Shown: piece by piece, positions 16,456 through 24,900 of the stretch | Layout: each line of letters begins with the position of its first letter | How positions within the stretch are numbered: position 1 is the first letter of the stretch | Source: JADJPG01 sp964491875 | GTDB lineage: Bacteria > Verrucomicrobiota > Verrucomicrobiia > Limisphaerales > JADJPG01 | Length of the DNA stretch: 64,000 nucleotides | Reading direction: 5' to 3' | Assembly: GCA_964491875.1 (NCBI GenBank) | Contig: CAZBIC010000037.1 | Location: forward strand, 1 to 64,000 | Translations under genes and position numbers: made by a program | The notes under the pieces: model-generated | What the model was told of the DNA's origin: nothing | Databases searched by the model: none | Seen by the model: the letters and a program-made list of their open reading frames with translations, nothing else

Positions 16456-17904
16456 ATGCTTTTCAACTCGGGCATCTTCCTCCAGTTCTTCGCCGCGTTC
16501 CTGCTCCTCTACTGGCTAGTCCGTGGCAGCATGGCGCAGCGGAACTGGCTCATCCTCGCCGCCAGCTACCTTTTTTACGGTTGGTGGGCTCCGACGACGA
16601 ACGCAGCGGCCGAGGACTCCACCAACGCAATCGTCTCCGCGATCTGGCACTGCCGTTTCCTTGCACTACTCGTCGCCACCAGCCTTTTTGATTTCTTCAT
16701 CGCCAAGAAAATCGACGCCTCCGATTCGCCACGCCACCGCAAACTCCTGATCGCCGCCAGTATGACGGCAAACCTCAGCGTCCTTGCCTTCTTCAAGTAC
16801 GCGGACTTCTTTCTGCAATCCGCCACCGACGCCCTGAATGCGCTCGGCCTCAGCATCGCGCCACGCACGCTCGGGCTAGTGCTGCCCGTCGGCATCTCGT
16901 TCTACACTTTTCAGTCGATGAGCTACACCATCGACGTCTACCGTCGCGAACTGCGCGCCACGCACAGCCCGAAAAACTTTCTCGCGTTCGTCTCCTTCTT
17001 CCCGCAGCTCGTCGCCGGCCCAATCGAGCGCGCAAAACATCTCCTGCCCCAGTTCGAATGCACTCGCACCATCACACTCCCCATGGTGCAGGAAGGCATC
17101 TGGCTGATGATCTGGGGCATGTTCAAGAAGGTCGTGCTGGCGGACAACTTCGCGCCGCTCGCCGACATGGTCTTCGGCGACAAATCCTTCTCCGCCGCCA
17201 CGGTGCTGCTCGGCACGCTCGCCTTTGGCCTGCAAATCTACTGTGACTTCTCGGGCTACTCGGACATCGCCCGCGGCACCGCGCGCGTCCTCGGCTTCGA
17301 CATCATGTGGAACTTCCACCTGCCCTACTCCGCCACCAGCCTGCGCGAATTCTGGCAACGCTGGCACATCAGTCTTTCCAGCTGGCTGCGCGATTACCTC
17401 TACGTTCCCCTCGGTGGCAATCGCCACGGCACGACGCGCACCTACATCAATCTCACGCTCACCATGCTTCTCGGCGGACTCTGGCACGGGGCCGCTTGGA
17501 ACTTCGTTCTGTGGGGACTCTGGCACGGACTCGGACTCGCCGTCACCCGCTCGGCTCTCGCGAACTTCCGCCTGCCGCGACCGCTCGCGTGGCTCGCCAC
17601 CATGGCGTTCGTCTTCTACGGCTGGCTGATGTTCCGCGCGATTTCGTTCTCGCAAATCGCCGCCATGACCCGCGCTCTCAGCGATTTCTCGGCACCCGTC
17701 TGGATCGGCAGCTTCGTGATCAACCTCGTCGTCTTCAGCCTTCCATTGATCGCGATGGAGCTCTGGCAACTTCGGAAGAACAATCTCCTCGCGCCGCTCC
17801 AACTTCCTGCATGGGCGCAATACACCCTGCAAGGCACGCTCCTCACCGCCGTCGTGTTATTTTGGGACAAGAAAGGCGCCACCTTCATCTACTTCCAGTT
17901 CTGA
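16456..17904 (+). CDS. MBOAT-family O-acyltransferase (AlgI-like)
   Basis: A 482-residue polytopic membrane protein. Key MBOAT/AlgI motifs are YTFQSMSYTIDVYRREL, FVSFFPQLVAGPIERAKHLLPQ, IYCDFSGYSDIARGTARVLG, FWQRWHISLSSWLRDYLY and the catalytic region LGGLWHGAAWNFVLWGLWHG, whose His residues are expected in the active site. AlgI proteins move acetyl groups across the membrane to exopolysaccharides, usually with an SGNH partner. A candidate SGNH partner lies 6 kb away at 23847-24827. The acceptor is unknown. Confidence 0.93.
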   Translation: MLFNSGIFLQFFAAFLLLYWLVRGSMAQRNWLILAASYLFYGWWAPTTNAAAEDSTNAIVSAIWHCRFLALLVATSLFDFFIAKKIDASDSPRHRKLLIAASMTANLSVLAFFKYADFFLQSATDALNALGLSIAPRTLGLVLPVGISFYTFQSMSYTIDVYRRELRATHSPKNFLAFVSFFPQLVAGPIERAKHLLPQFECTRTITLPMVQEGIWLMIWGMFKKVVLADNFAPLADMVFGDKSFSAATVLLGTLAFGLQIYCDFSGYSDIARGTARVLGFDIMWNFHLPYSATSLREFWQRWHISLSSWLRDYLYVPLGGNRHGTTRTYINLTLTMLLGGLWHGAAWNFVLWGLWHGLGLAVTRSALANFRLPRPLAWLATMAFVFYGWLMFRAISFSQIAAMTRALSDFSAPVWIGSFVINLVVFSLPLIAMELWQLRKNNLLAPLQLPAWAQYTLQGTLLTAVVLFWDKKGATFIYFQF

Positions 17905-17999
17905 GGCGAATACTTGGGTCCGGAGTTTCGCGCTCCGATTCGGCGCACGCTTCGCCGCTCGCCATTACATCGTTGCCCATGATCGGTCCAACTCGGTGC

Positions 18000-19280
18000 T
18001 CACGCGTTCTTCGGCTGCTCCGCCACCCCGGTCACCCGCAGGCAAAACTTCACTGCCTCGATGAACTTCAGCCACGTATCAACCTTCGGATTGGCAACCG
18101 CTGATCGGACGCAATGGCTGAATTGATTTGCGTTCACCAGTGTGTTCCCGTCCGGTGCGGCGGACAGCAAGCCGGTGGACACGAACTCAGCCAGCCTGGC
18201 TGCGAACAGGCCACCGGACCGGCAGGATTCGACGAGCACATAGACCTTCTCCGGATGATTCCGGACCACCGCACTGTTTTGGCGCAGCCTTTGCCAGAAG
18301 GCCGGATGAGTGATCCACTCCTTCGTCCGTTGACTCGCTGTTTCCCATTCCATGGCGATCTGGTTCGTCGGGTTATGCTGGCCGCCGTATCCGTGGGCCG
18401 CCACGTAGATCACCATTTGATCGTTCGGCGAATTGCAGAACGTCTGCGGCACATCCCGGTCCAGCGACTGCACCATCATGTCGAAAGTGTCGACACCCAG
18501 CCTGAAATCAAATCCCGGCCCGCCTGCGTAGCTGGACCGCGTCCGGTAACCGCGCTGCGCGAACCCGACCGCGACCCGCAACGTCTCGTCCCACAACGGA
18601 TCCATCCGCTGATGCGTCAGCGGATCGACCGCGGAATATCCTTGGAAACACATCCCATAGAACAGAAACGTCGGTGGCGGTTCATTTGGGCCAGGGGCCG
18701 GCGGTGCCGTGGGCACATAACCGCCGCCAGTTGGATTACTGGTGGGCACTGGAAGATCCGTCCCCGGCCAGGGCCCGTGCAATGGCGGACCCAGTAATTC
18801 CTGCGGCGTAGGACTGAGCCAGATCTCACTGGTGAACGATGTTTTCCACAATTGCGCATACAACTGCCGGTTATGGATCGCGCAAGCCTCCAGCATCCCG
18901 GCATTGAAAAGCGGAAACGTCCGTCCGTTGGTCACGAGATTCCCCGTCCACACACTGGAAAACGCCTTGTTCGCGCCGAAACCGTTTAAAACCACCAACG
19001 CCAGCGGACGGTCAAACAGCGCCATCGGCTGAGCATCGACCAAATACACGCGGCAGCCAAAGCCCAGCCCCTCCAGCCAGGAACGCACAAACGAATACGA
19101 CTGCCCAGTCTCCTCCAAGCCGACACGGACCTCCACGTCACACGGCAGCGGAACCCTGTACACCGCCGATTTCTCGAAAGAAAACTTCTCCCTCAATTCA
19201 CCATCACGCATCAGCGACCGGATGGTTACCAGCGCGCGACAGTTGACCCAGTGCTCCAACCGAACGTTCATCGTGCTCAT
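18000..19280 (-). CDS. Putative clan CD cysteine peptidase (caspase/legumain-like)
   Basis: A 426-residue protein with a strong ribosome site (AAAGGA 6 nt before the ATG at 19280). The C-terminal half has a hydrophobic strand then His-Gly (QMVIYVAAHGYGG, His296) and, about 57 residues later, VYVLVESCRSGGLF (Cys353). This is the strand-H-G ... strand-E-x-C-x-S-G layout of clan CD peptidases (legumain C13, caspase C14). The N-terminal 200 residues match nothing I know and include a Pro-rich linker (about 176-203). There is no signal peptide. Assignment is from the dyad pattern only; an inactive homologue is possible. Confidence 0.6.
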   Translation of the reverse strand: MSTMNVRLEHWVNCRALVTIRSLMRDGELREKFSFEKSAVYRVPLPCDVEVRVGLEETGQSYSFVRSWLEGLGFGCRVYLVDAQPMALFDRPLALVVLNGFGANKAFSSVWTGNLVTNGRTFPLFNAGMLEACAIHNRQLYAQLWKTSFTSEIWLSPTPQELLGPPLHGPWPGTDLPVPTSNPTGGGYVPTAPPAPGPNEPPPTFLFYGMCFQGYSAVDPLTHQRMDPLWDETLRVAVGFAQRGYRTRSSYAGGPGFDFRLGVDTFDMMVQSLDRDVPQTFCNSPNDQMVIYVAAHGYGGQHNPTNQIAMEWETASQRTKEWITHPAFWQRLRQNSAVVRNHPEKVYVLVESCRSGGLFAARLAEFVSTGLLSAAPDGNTLVNANQFSHCVRSAVANPKVDTWLKFIEAVKFCLRVTGVAEQPKNA

Positions 19281-19553
19281 TTGATTCCTTTCAATGGATC
19301 AGACGCACCACGTGCCTTCCTTTACACAACGGCCTGCTTGCCCACCTGCACCATCGCCTCGTCCGCGGTGGAGACACCGGCTCGAACGGAAACCAGTTGG
19401 AAAAACACGCGTATGCCGATCAGCTTGGCCTACATGCGAATCATCATTCACACCCCACGAACGCGGGAAAGGGCAATTCCAGGCAAACTTCAGCCCCTGC
19501 TCGTTACATCCGCACTTCAACCCGTGGCCGGATTAGGCGGACCACATGCGCCG
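19281..19553. other. Non-coding stretch upstream of the peptidase gene
   Basis: These 273 bp lie between the peptidase start and the degraded hth-vsr pseudogene. Only short frames with unconvincing translations occur on either strand. The peptidase promoter should be here, but I see no clear -35/-10 pair. Confidence 0.4.
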
Positions 19554-19880
19554 CTACACCGTAGTTCCAATCTGCCGCCGCAATCGCGCGTTCAATCGCG
19601 ACTTCCATTTCCGCGTCAGCTCATGCTCCCAGAGACGCAAGACCCGCCAGCCGTTACGCCGCAACGTGCGCGTCACCAGTTCCGCCGTGGAGAAGCCGAG
19701 AGCCCTCGCAAGTCGCGCGACGTTCTTGATGCCGGGATTGCGCAGGCCGCGTTCGATGCCGGAGATGTAGTTGGGATCGATCTCGGCTTTCTCAGCCAGC
19801 TATTCCTGCGTCAGCTCGCGCACCTCGCGGCGGCGGACGTTCTGCCCGAGGGCGGCAAGGACGGCGTCACGTTTCTACAT
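19554..19880 (-). pseudogene. Degraded XRE regulator joined in frame to the 3' end of a vsr-like nuclease gene
   Basis: Read from 19880, the frame is ATG TAG then KRDAVLAALGQNVRRREVRELTQE, a second stop, and LAEKAEIDPNYISGIERGL, RNPGIKNVARLARALGFSTAEL. This is the same protein as the regulator at 56086-56325, with two nonsense codons. Near 19680 it passes without a frame break into LVTRTLRRNGWRVLRLWEHE, the C-terminal part of a Vsr nuclease like the one at 61889-62377, and ends at a TAG at 19554. The upstream operator is also preserved. It looks like the remnant of an island of the 56-62 kb type from which everything between hth and vsr was lost. Confidence 0.85.
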
Positions 19881-19882
19881 GA

Positions 19883-19932
19883 CTGATAGTCCATAAGCCG
19901 GAAGCGAAAGGTCTATGGACGATCAGCCAGGT
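19883..19932 (-). promoter_or_regulatory. Operator/promoter copy in front of the hth-vsr remnant
   Basis: On the minus strand this reads GGCTGATCGTCCATAGACC, then after a short spacer TATGGACTATCAGTCATG. It matches the region before the intact regulator at 56034-56088 nearly base for base; only the spacer differs. GTCCATA and TATGGAC form an inverted repeat. Similarity stops just upstream (plus-strand about 19935), which marks one edge of the shared element. Confidence 0.7.
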
Positions 19933-19935
19933 AGT

Positions 19936-20391
19936 GAATACCGAGATCGCCGGGAGGAGTTGCGGAGCACGTCGCCGCCCGGCGTCTTGCTCCGCTCATT
20001 TTCCACGATGAATACGAGTCATGGCTCCGACTCGAAGCCCACCAAGTTGCGATGGTTCAGATCCTCCGCTCGTGACGGAATCTCCGGGACAGACTCGTGT
20101 GACACGTCCTGATCTTGGACACCACGGCGCAGGCCGTTGGGCAGGCGACATCGATGCCGGCCAATTGAACCACGCAGAGCGCTGATTTGGCCTGTGCGGT
20201 TCCGGAGCTTCGGCAGCAGAACAATTCCCTGGGAGATTCTCGCCCTCCTTTCAGTCGCTGGCACGCGGGCTGCAAGCCGCGATGAGTGATTCAAAGCAAT
20301 CGCCACAGTGAAGTGAAACGTCCGTTGGTCATGGAGTCATCCGGAAGCCACGAGTCCGAAGCACAACGATAGGAAATCGCAAAGGTCATTT
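19936..20391. other. Intergenic region upstream of the coiled-coil gene
   Basis: About 455 bp without a convincing gene: the short frames here have no homology. It contains the sigma-54-like promoter at 20259-20274. A 118-bp leader follows before the ATG at 20392. Confidence 0.5.
20259..20274 (+). promoter_or_regulatory. Sigma-54-type promoter
   Basis: TGGCACG, four bases, then CTGCA matches the -24/-12 consensus TGGCACG-N4-TTGCA except for one base. It lies about 118 bp upstream of the 1,115-residue coiled-coil gene on the same strand. No enhancer-binding protein gene is nearby. Confidence 0.55.
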
Positions 20392-23300
20392 ATGGATAAC
20401 CAAACTGATTCGCAGAACGCTCCCGAGACGGCGCCGAAGTCGCGCTTCGCCAAGTTCGACTGGTCGGGATTCAAGGGCAAACGGATCTCTGTCCTCACCG
20501 TGCCGCTCCTGGTGATGGCGACCATCACCGAGTTCGTCATTCTCGCCACCGGCTGGAAATATCAACAGACGGTCTGCGTGCCGCAGGGGATGGGCGTGAC
20601 GTTCTTCGGCATCGGACCGATCGGCGCGACGATTCTCGCCGTCGAGTTGCTGAAGCTGCCGCTCGCGATCTGGACCGCGTCACGTTGCGGGTGGCAAAAG
20701 TGGTTCATGCTGACCGCCGGGTTGCCGCTAATCTGCCTCCTCACTTTCCAGCTTGTGAAGGACATGGCGGTCTACGAAATGGGCGCCGCGATGAAACCCG
20801 CCAGCGAGTTGCTCGAACAAGCCGCGACCGAGGAAGGAAAGATCGCGCGTCTTAATGCCGAGCTCGGCAACCAGCTTAAGGACGAGACCGCAGTGAAAGC
20901 TTCAATCGCAGAAAAGAAAGCTGAGCGAGATCGCAAGGTGGCGGAACTCACCGCAAAGCAGACGAAAGCCAAGGCGGAGATCGAGGAGTCCATCAAACGC
21001 AACGACGCCTCCCGCCAGGACGCAGTCACGTTGACCGACTTCCAGAAGAAGGAACTCGCCGAGGTCGAAATCCGTCAGGCGAATCTCATCCGTCAGTTCG
21101 ACGCCGACGCGGCACAGCTGACGAAGGCGATCGCCGATCTGCGTGCGCAACGCGAAACCGAGATGAGCCGCGCGGCTTCATGGAACGTGGAGGAGGCGCG
21201 AATCGAAAACGCCTTCAAGGCGCGGATGGCGGAATACACGAACAAGAAGACGGCTTACGAAAAGGAAAAGGCTGAATACGACAGCGCGAATGTTCTGCGC
21301 CGCCAGTTGATGAAGGAACCAGTCGACCCAGGTGTGCCCCCGGCCCGCGAGGTGAACAAGATTCTCAAGCCGACGCTGGTCGCAGAACTGGAAGCGCAGA
21401 TCAAGGCGAAGGAATCCGAGCTCGCCGTCGTAAACAACAAACGCCGTGACGGCGTCGCCCAGGTCGGATCCGATGCGCGCAAAATGCGCGAGGAATTCTC
21501 CCGCCGCTCAGGAACTAAACGCGAAGAGACCGACCGCAAGCGCGAAGAATTCCTCACCGCACTTGCCGCGTTGACCAAGGAAGGCGCTGCGGAGTTGAAG
21601 CAAATCGACAAGGACTACGAAGCCGCCGTGCAGAAGGAGCAGGATTCTCTCAAGAGCCGTCGTCCGCTGGAGATTGTCCGTGCGGAGCTCGACGCCAGTC
21701 GAAAGAAGGCCGACGCGCTCTACGAAGCCCGCGAAGCCGCCATCAAGAACACGCAGGTTCATCGTATCGCCACCACGGTCGAGATTGTCCGGGGACTTTT
21801 TGCAGGTGAACCGCCGGCCTCCATCAAATCGACCGCCAAGGAACGCGGTGACATCTACACCGACCAAATCAGCATGGTCCGCATCTGGGTGTATCCGGTG
21901 CTCGCATTCATCGTCGCGTTCCTGCCGACGTTGATGGTGGAGATTGGTTTCTCCACGATCTTCCAGCCGGACAATCAGCAGAAGAGTCGTCCGCATCGCC
22001 TCGGCTTCTTCGGCCGCCGCCTCCACTGGCTCTACACCCGCGCTGGCCGGATCAAGATTCTCCGTGCCGAACGCATTGCGCGTGAAGCCTCATCCCAGAT
22101 CGCCTCCCGTGATGAAGCCATCGCCGCTGAGAAAGCCAATGCGGCCAACGCCCTCAGCGCGAAAGACGCCGAACTGCAAGCCGCCCAGAAAGCGCTTGCC
22201 GACGCCGCAACTTCTCGCGAAGAGGAACTTCAAAAGAAGGAGGAAGAATGGGTGGCGAAGTTCTCCAGCATGGCGGACTCGCTCAATCGCACGGTTCTCG
22301 AGAAGGATGCGCTGCGTGACCTGCAGAAGTCTGAAATCGAACGCCAGATTCAGATGCGTCAAAACGCCTGGTCCGAGCGCGTGACTCAGCTGCGTCAGGA
22401 ACTCGACGACCAACGTGCAGCCGCAGAGGCCGAGCGCACCACGCTCATGCAGGAGCATCACAAGAAGCTCCTGGAAGTGACCGAGGACTGCAAAACGCAG
22501 GTCATCCAAGCCCGCCGCCAGTTGGCCGATGCCGAAATCGAGAAGGTAGAAGCGCTCGCCAAACTTTCGAATGATCTCAAGGAAGCGCTCTACGAACGCG
22601 ACCGGGCGGAATCCGAACTCAAGCATGCGACAGAATCCAACGCTCGCCAGTTGACCCTTGCCCAGGAGGAAGCGAGTCGCGAACTCGAGAAGGCGATTCG
22701 CGCCGAGAAGCAGCGCACCGAGAAGTTGCAAGCCGACTTCGAGCGCACGTTGCGCCAGCGCGAGGAAGAACAGGAACGGCGCCTCAAGCAACAGCAGCAG
22801 GAACTCGAACTGGGATTTGAGACGCGTCTGCTCGAGGAGAAGAACCGAGCTGAACAGGACACCCGCCGCCGCCAGGTCGACTTCGAACGCGAACTCGACG
22901 AGCGCACACGCGAGGTCGAGGCCCGTTGGACCCGCGAAGTTCAGCAACGCGATGACGCCGCGCAAATCAAACTCAAGCAGCGCGAGCAACAGTTGCAGGC
23001 TCAGGCCGAGGCTCGCGTGGCCGAAGTTCAGGCGCAGGCCGAACAAGAGCTTCGCCGCCGCGAACAGGAATTCGAACGTCAGTCCGACGCTCAGATGCGC
23101 GATGCGGATGGACGTTTGCGCGAGGAACTGCAGCAGAAGGAACTCGCCTTCCACGCCAAACTCAAGCAGCGCGAACAGGATCTCACCACCCGCGCCGCCG
23201 ATCGCGAGACGGAGCTGCAGAACAAGTGGGCCGCCGACTTGCGCGGCCGCGAAGTCGAATGGGAAAAGCAGACCGAATCACGCGTTCGCGCCGCCGAGCA

Positions 23301-23739
23301 ACGTCACAGCCAGGAAACCCAGCAGAAGGAAGAGCTCTTCCAAGTGCGACTCAACCAGCGCGAGCAACAGCTGCAGGCGCAGTTCGATGCGCGCCAGGCC
23401 GAGTCCCGCCGTCGCCAGCAGGAACTGCTCGCTCAAATCACCACCCAGTCTGAAGCCCACCGCGTGGCGCAGAAGGAATGGGAAACGGAGCTGGAACTGG
23501 TTCGTAACAACGTCGAATCGTTGAAGGCCAACGTGGCCCGGGTGGAACAGGAACGCGACGATGCCCGTCGCTCCGCTTCCGAGAGCGTCCGTCACACGCG
23601 CGACTTGGAAAAGAAGCTGATGGAGGCCTCCTCCTTCCTGACGGGCTGGAAGAACGGAAAGGAAGTCATCGGCTCGCGCGTCGAACGCGACGCGAATCCA
23701 GTTGTCCGCGACGACGCGGAAGAAGGCCGCCATCCATAA
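20392..23739 (+). CDS. Large membrane-anchored coiled-coil protein
   Basis: A 1,115-residue protein. Three hydrophobic segments come early (about 27-46, 62-87 and 95-113), then a charged coiled coil (about 135-470, EEGKIARLNAELGNQLKDE), another membrane segment (about 495-520, VRIWVYPVLAFIVAFLPTLM) and a second, longer coiled coil to near the end. The region 740-1040 is a degenerate repeat of roughly 45 residues marked by REQQLQAQ or KQREQDL and REQEFE. The Gln/Glu/Arg richness suggests a long rod on the cytoplasmic side. I know no family; a structural or scaffolding role is inference. It has a sigma-54-like promoter upstream and a strong terminator downstream, so it is monocistronic. Confidence 0.85.
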   Translation: MDNQTDSQNAPETAPKSRFAKFDWSGFKGKRISVLTVPLLVMATITEFVILATGWKYQQTVCVPQGMGVTFFGIGPIGATILAVELLKLPLAIWTASRCGWQKWFMLTAGLPLICLLTFQLVKDMAVYEMGAAMKPASELLEQAATEEGKIARLNAELGNQLKDETAVKASIAEKKAERDRKVAELTAKQTKAKAEIEESIKRNDASRQDAVTLTDFQKKELAEVEIRQANLIRQFDADAAQLTKAIADLRAQRETEMSRAASWNVEEARIENAFKARMAEYTNKKTAYEKEKAEYDSANVLRRQLMKEPVDPGVPPAREVNKILKPTLVAELEAQIKAKESELAVVNNKRRDGVAQVGSDARKMREEFSRRSGTKREETDRKREEFLTALAALTKEGAAELKQIDKDYEAAVQKEQDSLKSRRPLEIVRAELDASRKKADALYEAREAAIKNTQVHRIATTVEIVRGLFAGEPPASIKSTAKERGDIYTDQISMVRIWVYPVLAFIVAFLPTLMVEIGFSTIFQPDNQQKSRPHRLGFFGRRLHWLYTRAGRIKILRAERIAREASSQIASRDEAIAAEKANAANALSAKDAELQAAQKALADAATSREEELQKKEEEWVAKFSSMADSLNRTVLEKDALRDLQKSEIERQIQMRQNAWSERVTQLRQELDDQRAAAEAERTTLMQEHHKKLLEVTEDCKTQVIQARRQLADAEIEKVEALAKLSNDLKEALYERDRAESELKHATESNARQLTLAQEEASRELEKAIRAEKQRTEKLQADFERTLRQREEEQERRLKQQQQELELGFETRLLEEKNRAEQDTRRRQVDFERELDERTREVEARWTREVQQRDDAAQIKLKQREQQLQAQAEARVAEVQAQAEQELRRREQEFERQSDAQMRDADGRLREELQQKELAFHAKLKQREQDLTTRAADRETELQNKWAADLRGREVEWEKQTESRVRAAEQRHSQETQQKEELFQVRLNQREQQLQAQFDARQAESRRRQQELLAQITTQSEAHRVAQKEWETELELVRNNVESLKANVARVEQERDDARRSASESVRHTRDLEKKLMEASSFLTGWKNGKEVIGSRVERDANPVVRDDAEEGRHP

Positions 23740-23770
23740 GGGGAAGCGAATCCCTCGCAATAATCACCAA

Positions 23771-23797
23771 GCCGGCGCCCAGTGCGCCGGCATTTTT
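23771..23797 (+). terminator. Rho-independent terminator after the coiled-coil gene
   Basis: GCCGGCGC (23771-23778) pairs with GCGCCGGC (23784-23791) around a 5-nt loop, followed by TTTTT. It lies 31 bp past the stop. Confidence 0.9.
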
Positions 23798-23846
23798 GTT
23801 TCGACTACGAGCCGCGCCCGCGACAAGTTCGAGCCAGCCGAATAGC

Positions 23847-24827
23847 ATGAAGAGTCATACCTGCGACTTCTCACCACGGGCCCTGCTCCCGCTTGTGCTG
23901 GGACCGCTCTTGCCGCTTCTGGTCTTTGCCGTGGCGATGCAGGTTGGCGCACGGACCAATCTGCTTCCTGCGCCGCGTCCGACGCTCGATACCGAGCGCA
24001 CGGTCTTGATTCATCAGGCAGAGGCGGCGCGTTCCCCGCAGGACGCAGAAGTGATTCTCTTGGGAGATTCCTCGTGCTTGATGAATGTCTCCGCGCGCCA
24101 ACTCAGCGAGTCATGGGGCCGACCGGTCCTTAATCTCGGAACCTTCAGTTTCCTCGACGTGAATTCACATGCCGCCATGGTGCGGGAGTATTCCCGGGCC
24201 AATCCAAGCCGCCTGCGCGCCGTGGTGCTCCTGATGCACTCGGAGACATTGCGGCGACTTGGTGCCGAAGAGTTCTATGCGAACGCGTTGGCGAACTTCT
24301 GGGCTGGGCGCGATCACGCGGCGAGTGGATCATGGGATGGCCAACTAAACAAAGCGCTTGGCGTCGACATCTTCAAAGGCCGCCTGCTGGCCCGTGCCCT
24401 GCCCTTGCCGCTGGGCGGCCCTTACGGGCGACGCTACGGATTCACCACGGATCTTGAGCGCTACCTGTCGGCTCATCGCGGGAGCGCGGTGGATCCCGCG
24501 CCTCAGCCGTTGACGGGCAGCCCGGAGTATCGATTGGCGAGGACGCTTGAAAAGGCATCCAAGAACTTTCGCGCCGCGGTTCCTGACGGCGTAAAGCTTT
24601 TCGTCGGCATCACGCCCGCGCCCGAGCGCTTTGCCGGCGTGAAATATCCGGCGCTCCGCGACGCGATGCTGGCGGAATGGTCCGGCTGGATTGACGGCGT
24701 GGCGCTCACCAATCTTCGAGCCACCATGCCCGACACGAACTTCGTCCGGACCACTCACCTGACTGAGCCCGCGATTTCGAACTACACGGCGGCATTGTCC
24801 GCAGCGTTGAGGTCTCTGCGACGGTAA
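23847..24827 (+). CDS. SGNH-type hydrolase/acetyltransferase-like protein, membrane-anchored
   Basis: 326 residues from the ATG at 23847 (MKSHTCDFSPRALLPLVLGP), with one N-terminal membrane segment (about 13-33). The SGNH block I motif appears as EVILLGDSSCLMNV (about 66-79) and the C-terminal block as NFVRTTHLTEPAISNYTAAL, which supplies the expected Asp/His pair. This resembles AlgJ/AlgX-like or DltD-like proteins that act with MBOAT transporters in polymer O-acylation. The MBOAT gene at 16456-17904 is the obvious possible partner. A start at 23796 would lie beside the terminator and is rejected. Confidence 0.7.
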   Translation: MKSHTCDFSPRALLPLVLGPLLPLLVFAVAMQVGARTNLLPAPRPTLDTERTVLIHQAEAARSPQDAEVILLGDSSCLMNVSARQLSESWGRPVLNLGTFSFLDVNSHAAMVREYSRANPSRLRAVVLLMHSETLRRLGAEEFYANALANFWAGRDHAASGSWDGQLNKALGVDIFKGRLLARALPLPLGGPYGRRYGFTTDLERYLSAHRGSAVDPAPQPLTGSPEYRLARTLEKASKNFRAAVPDGVKLFVGITPAPERFAGVKYPALRDAMLAEWSGWIDGVALTNLRATMPDTNFVRTTHLTEPAISNYTAALSAALRSLRR

Positions 24828-24900
24828 CTTTTGGCGGGGTTGAGAATTTCCGCCTCGCGTCGGCCTTGAAACTTCTGCGGCGACTTGTCATCAAGGCGCC

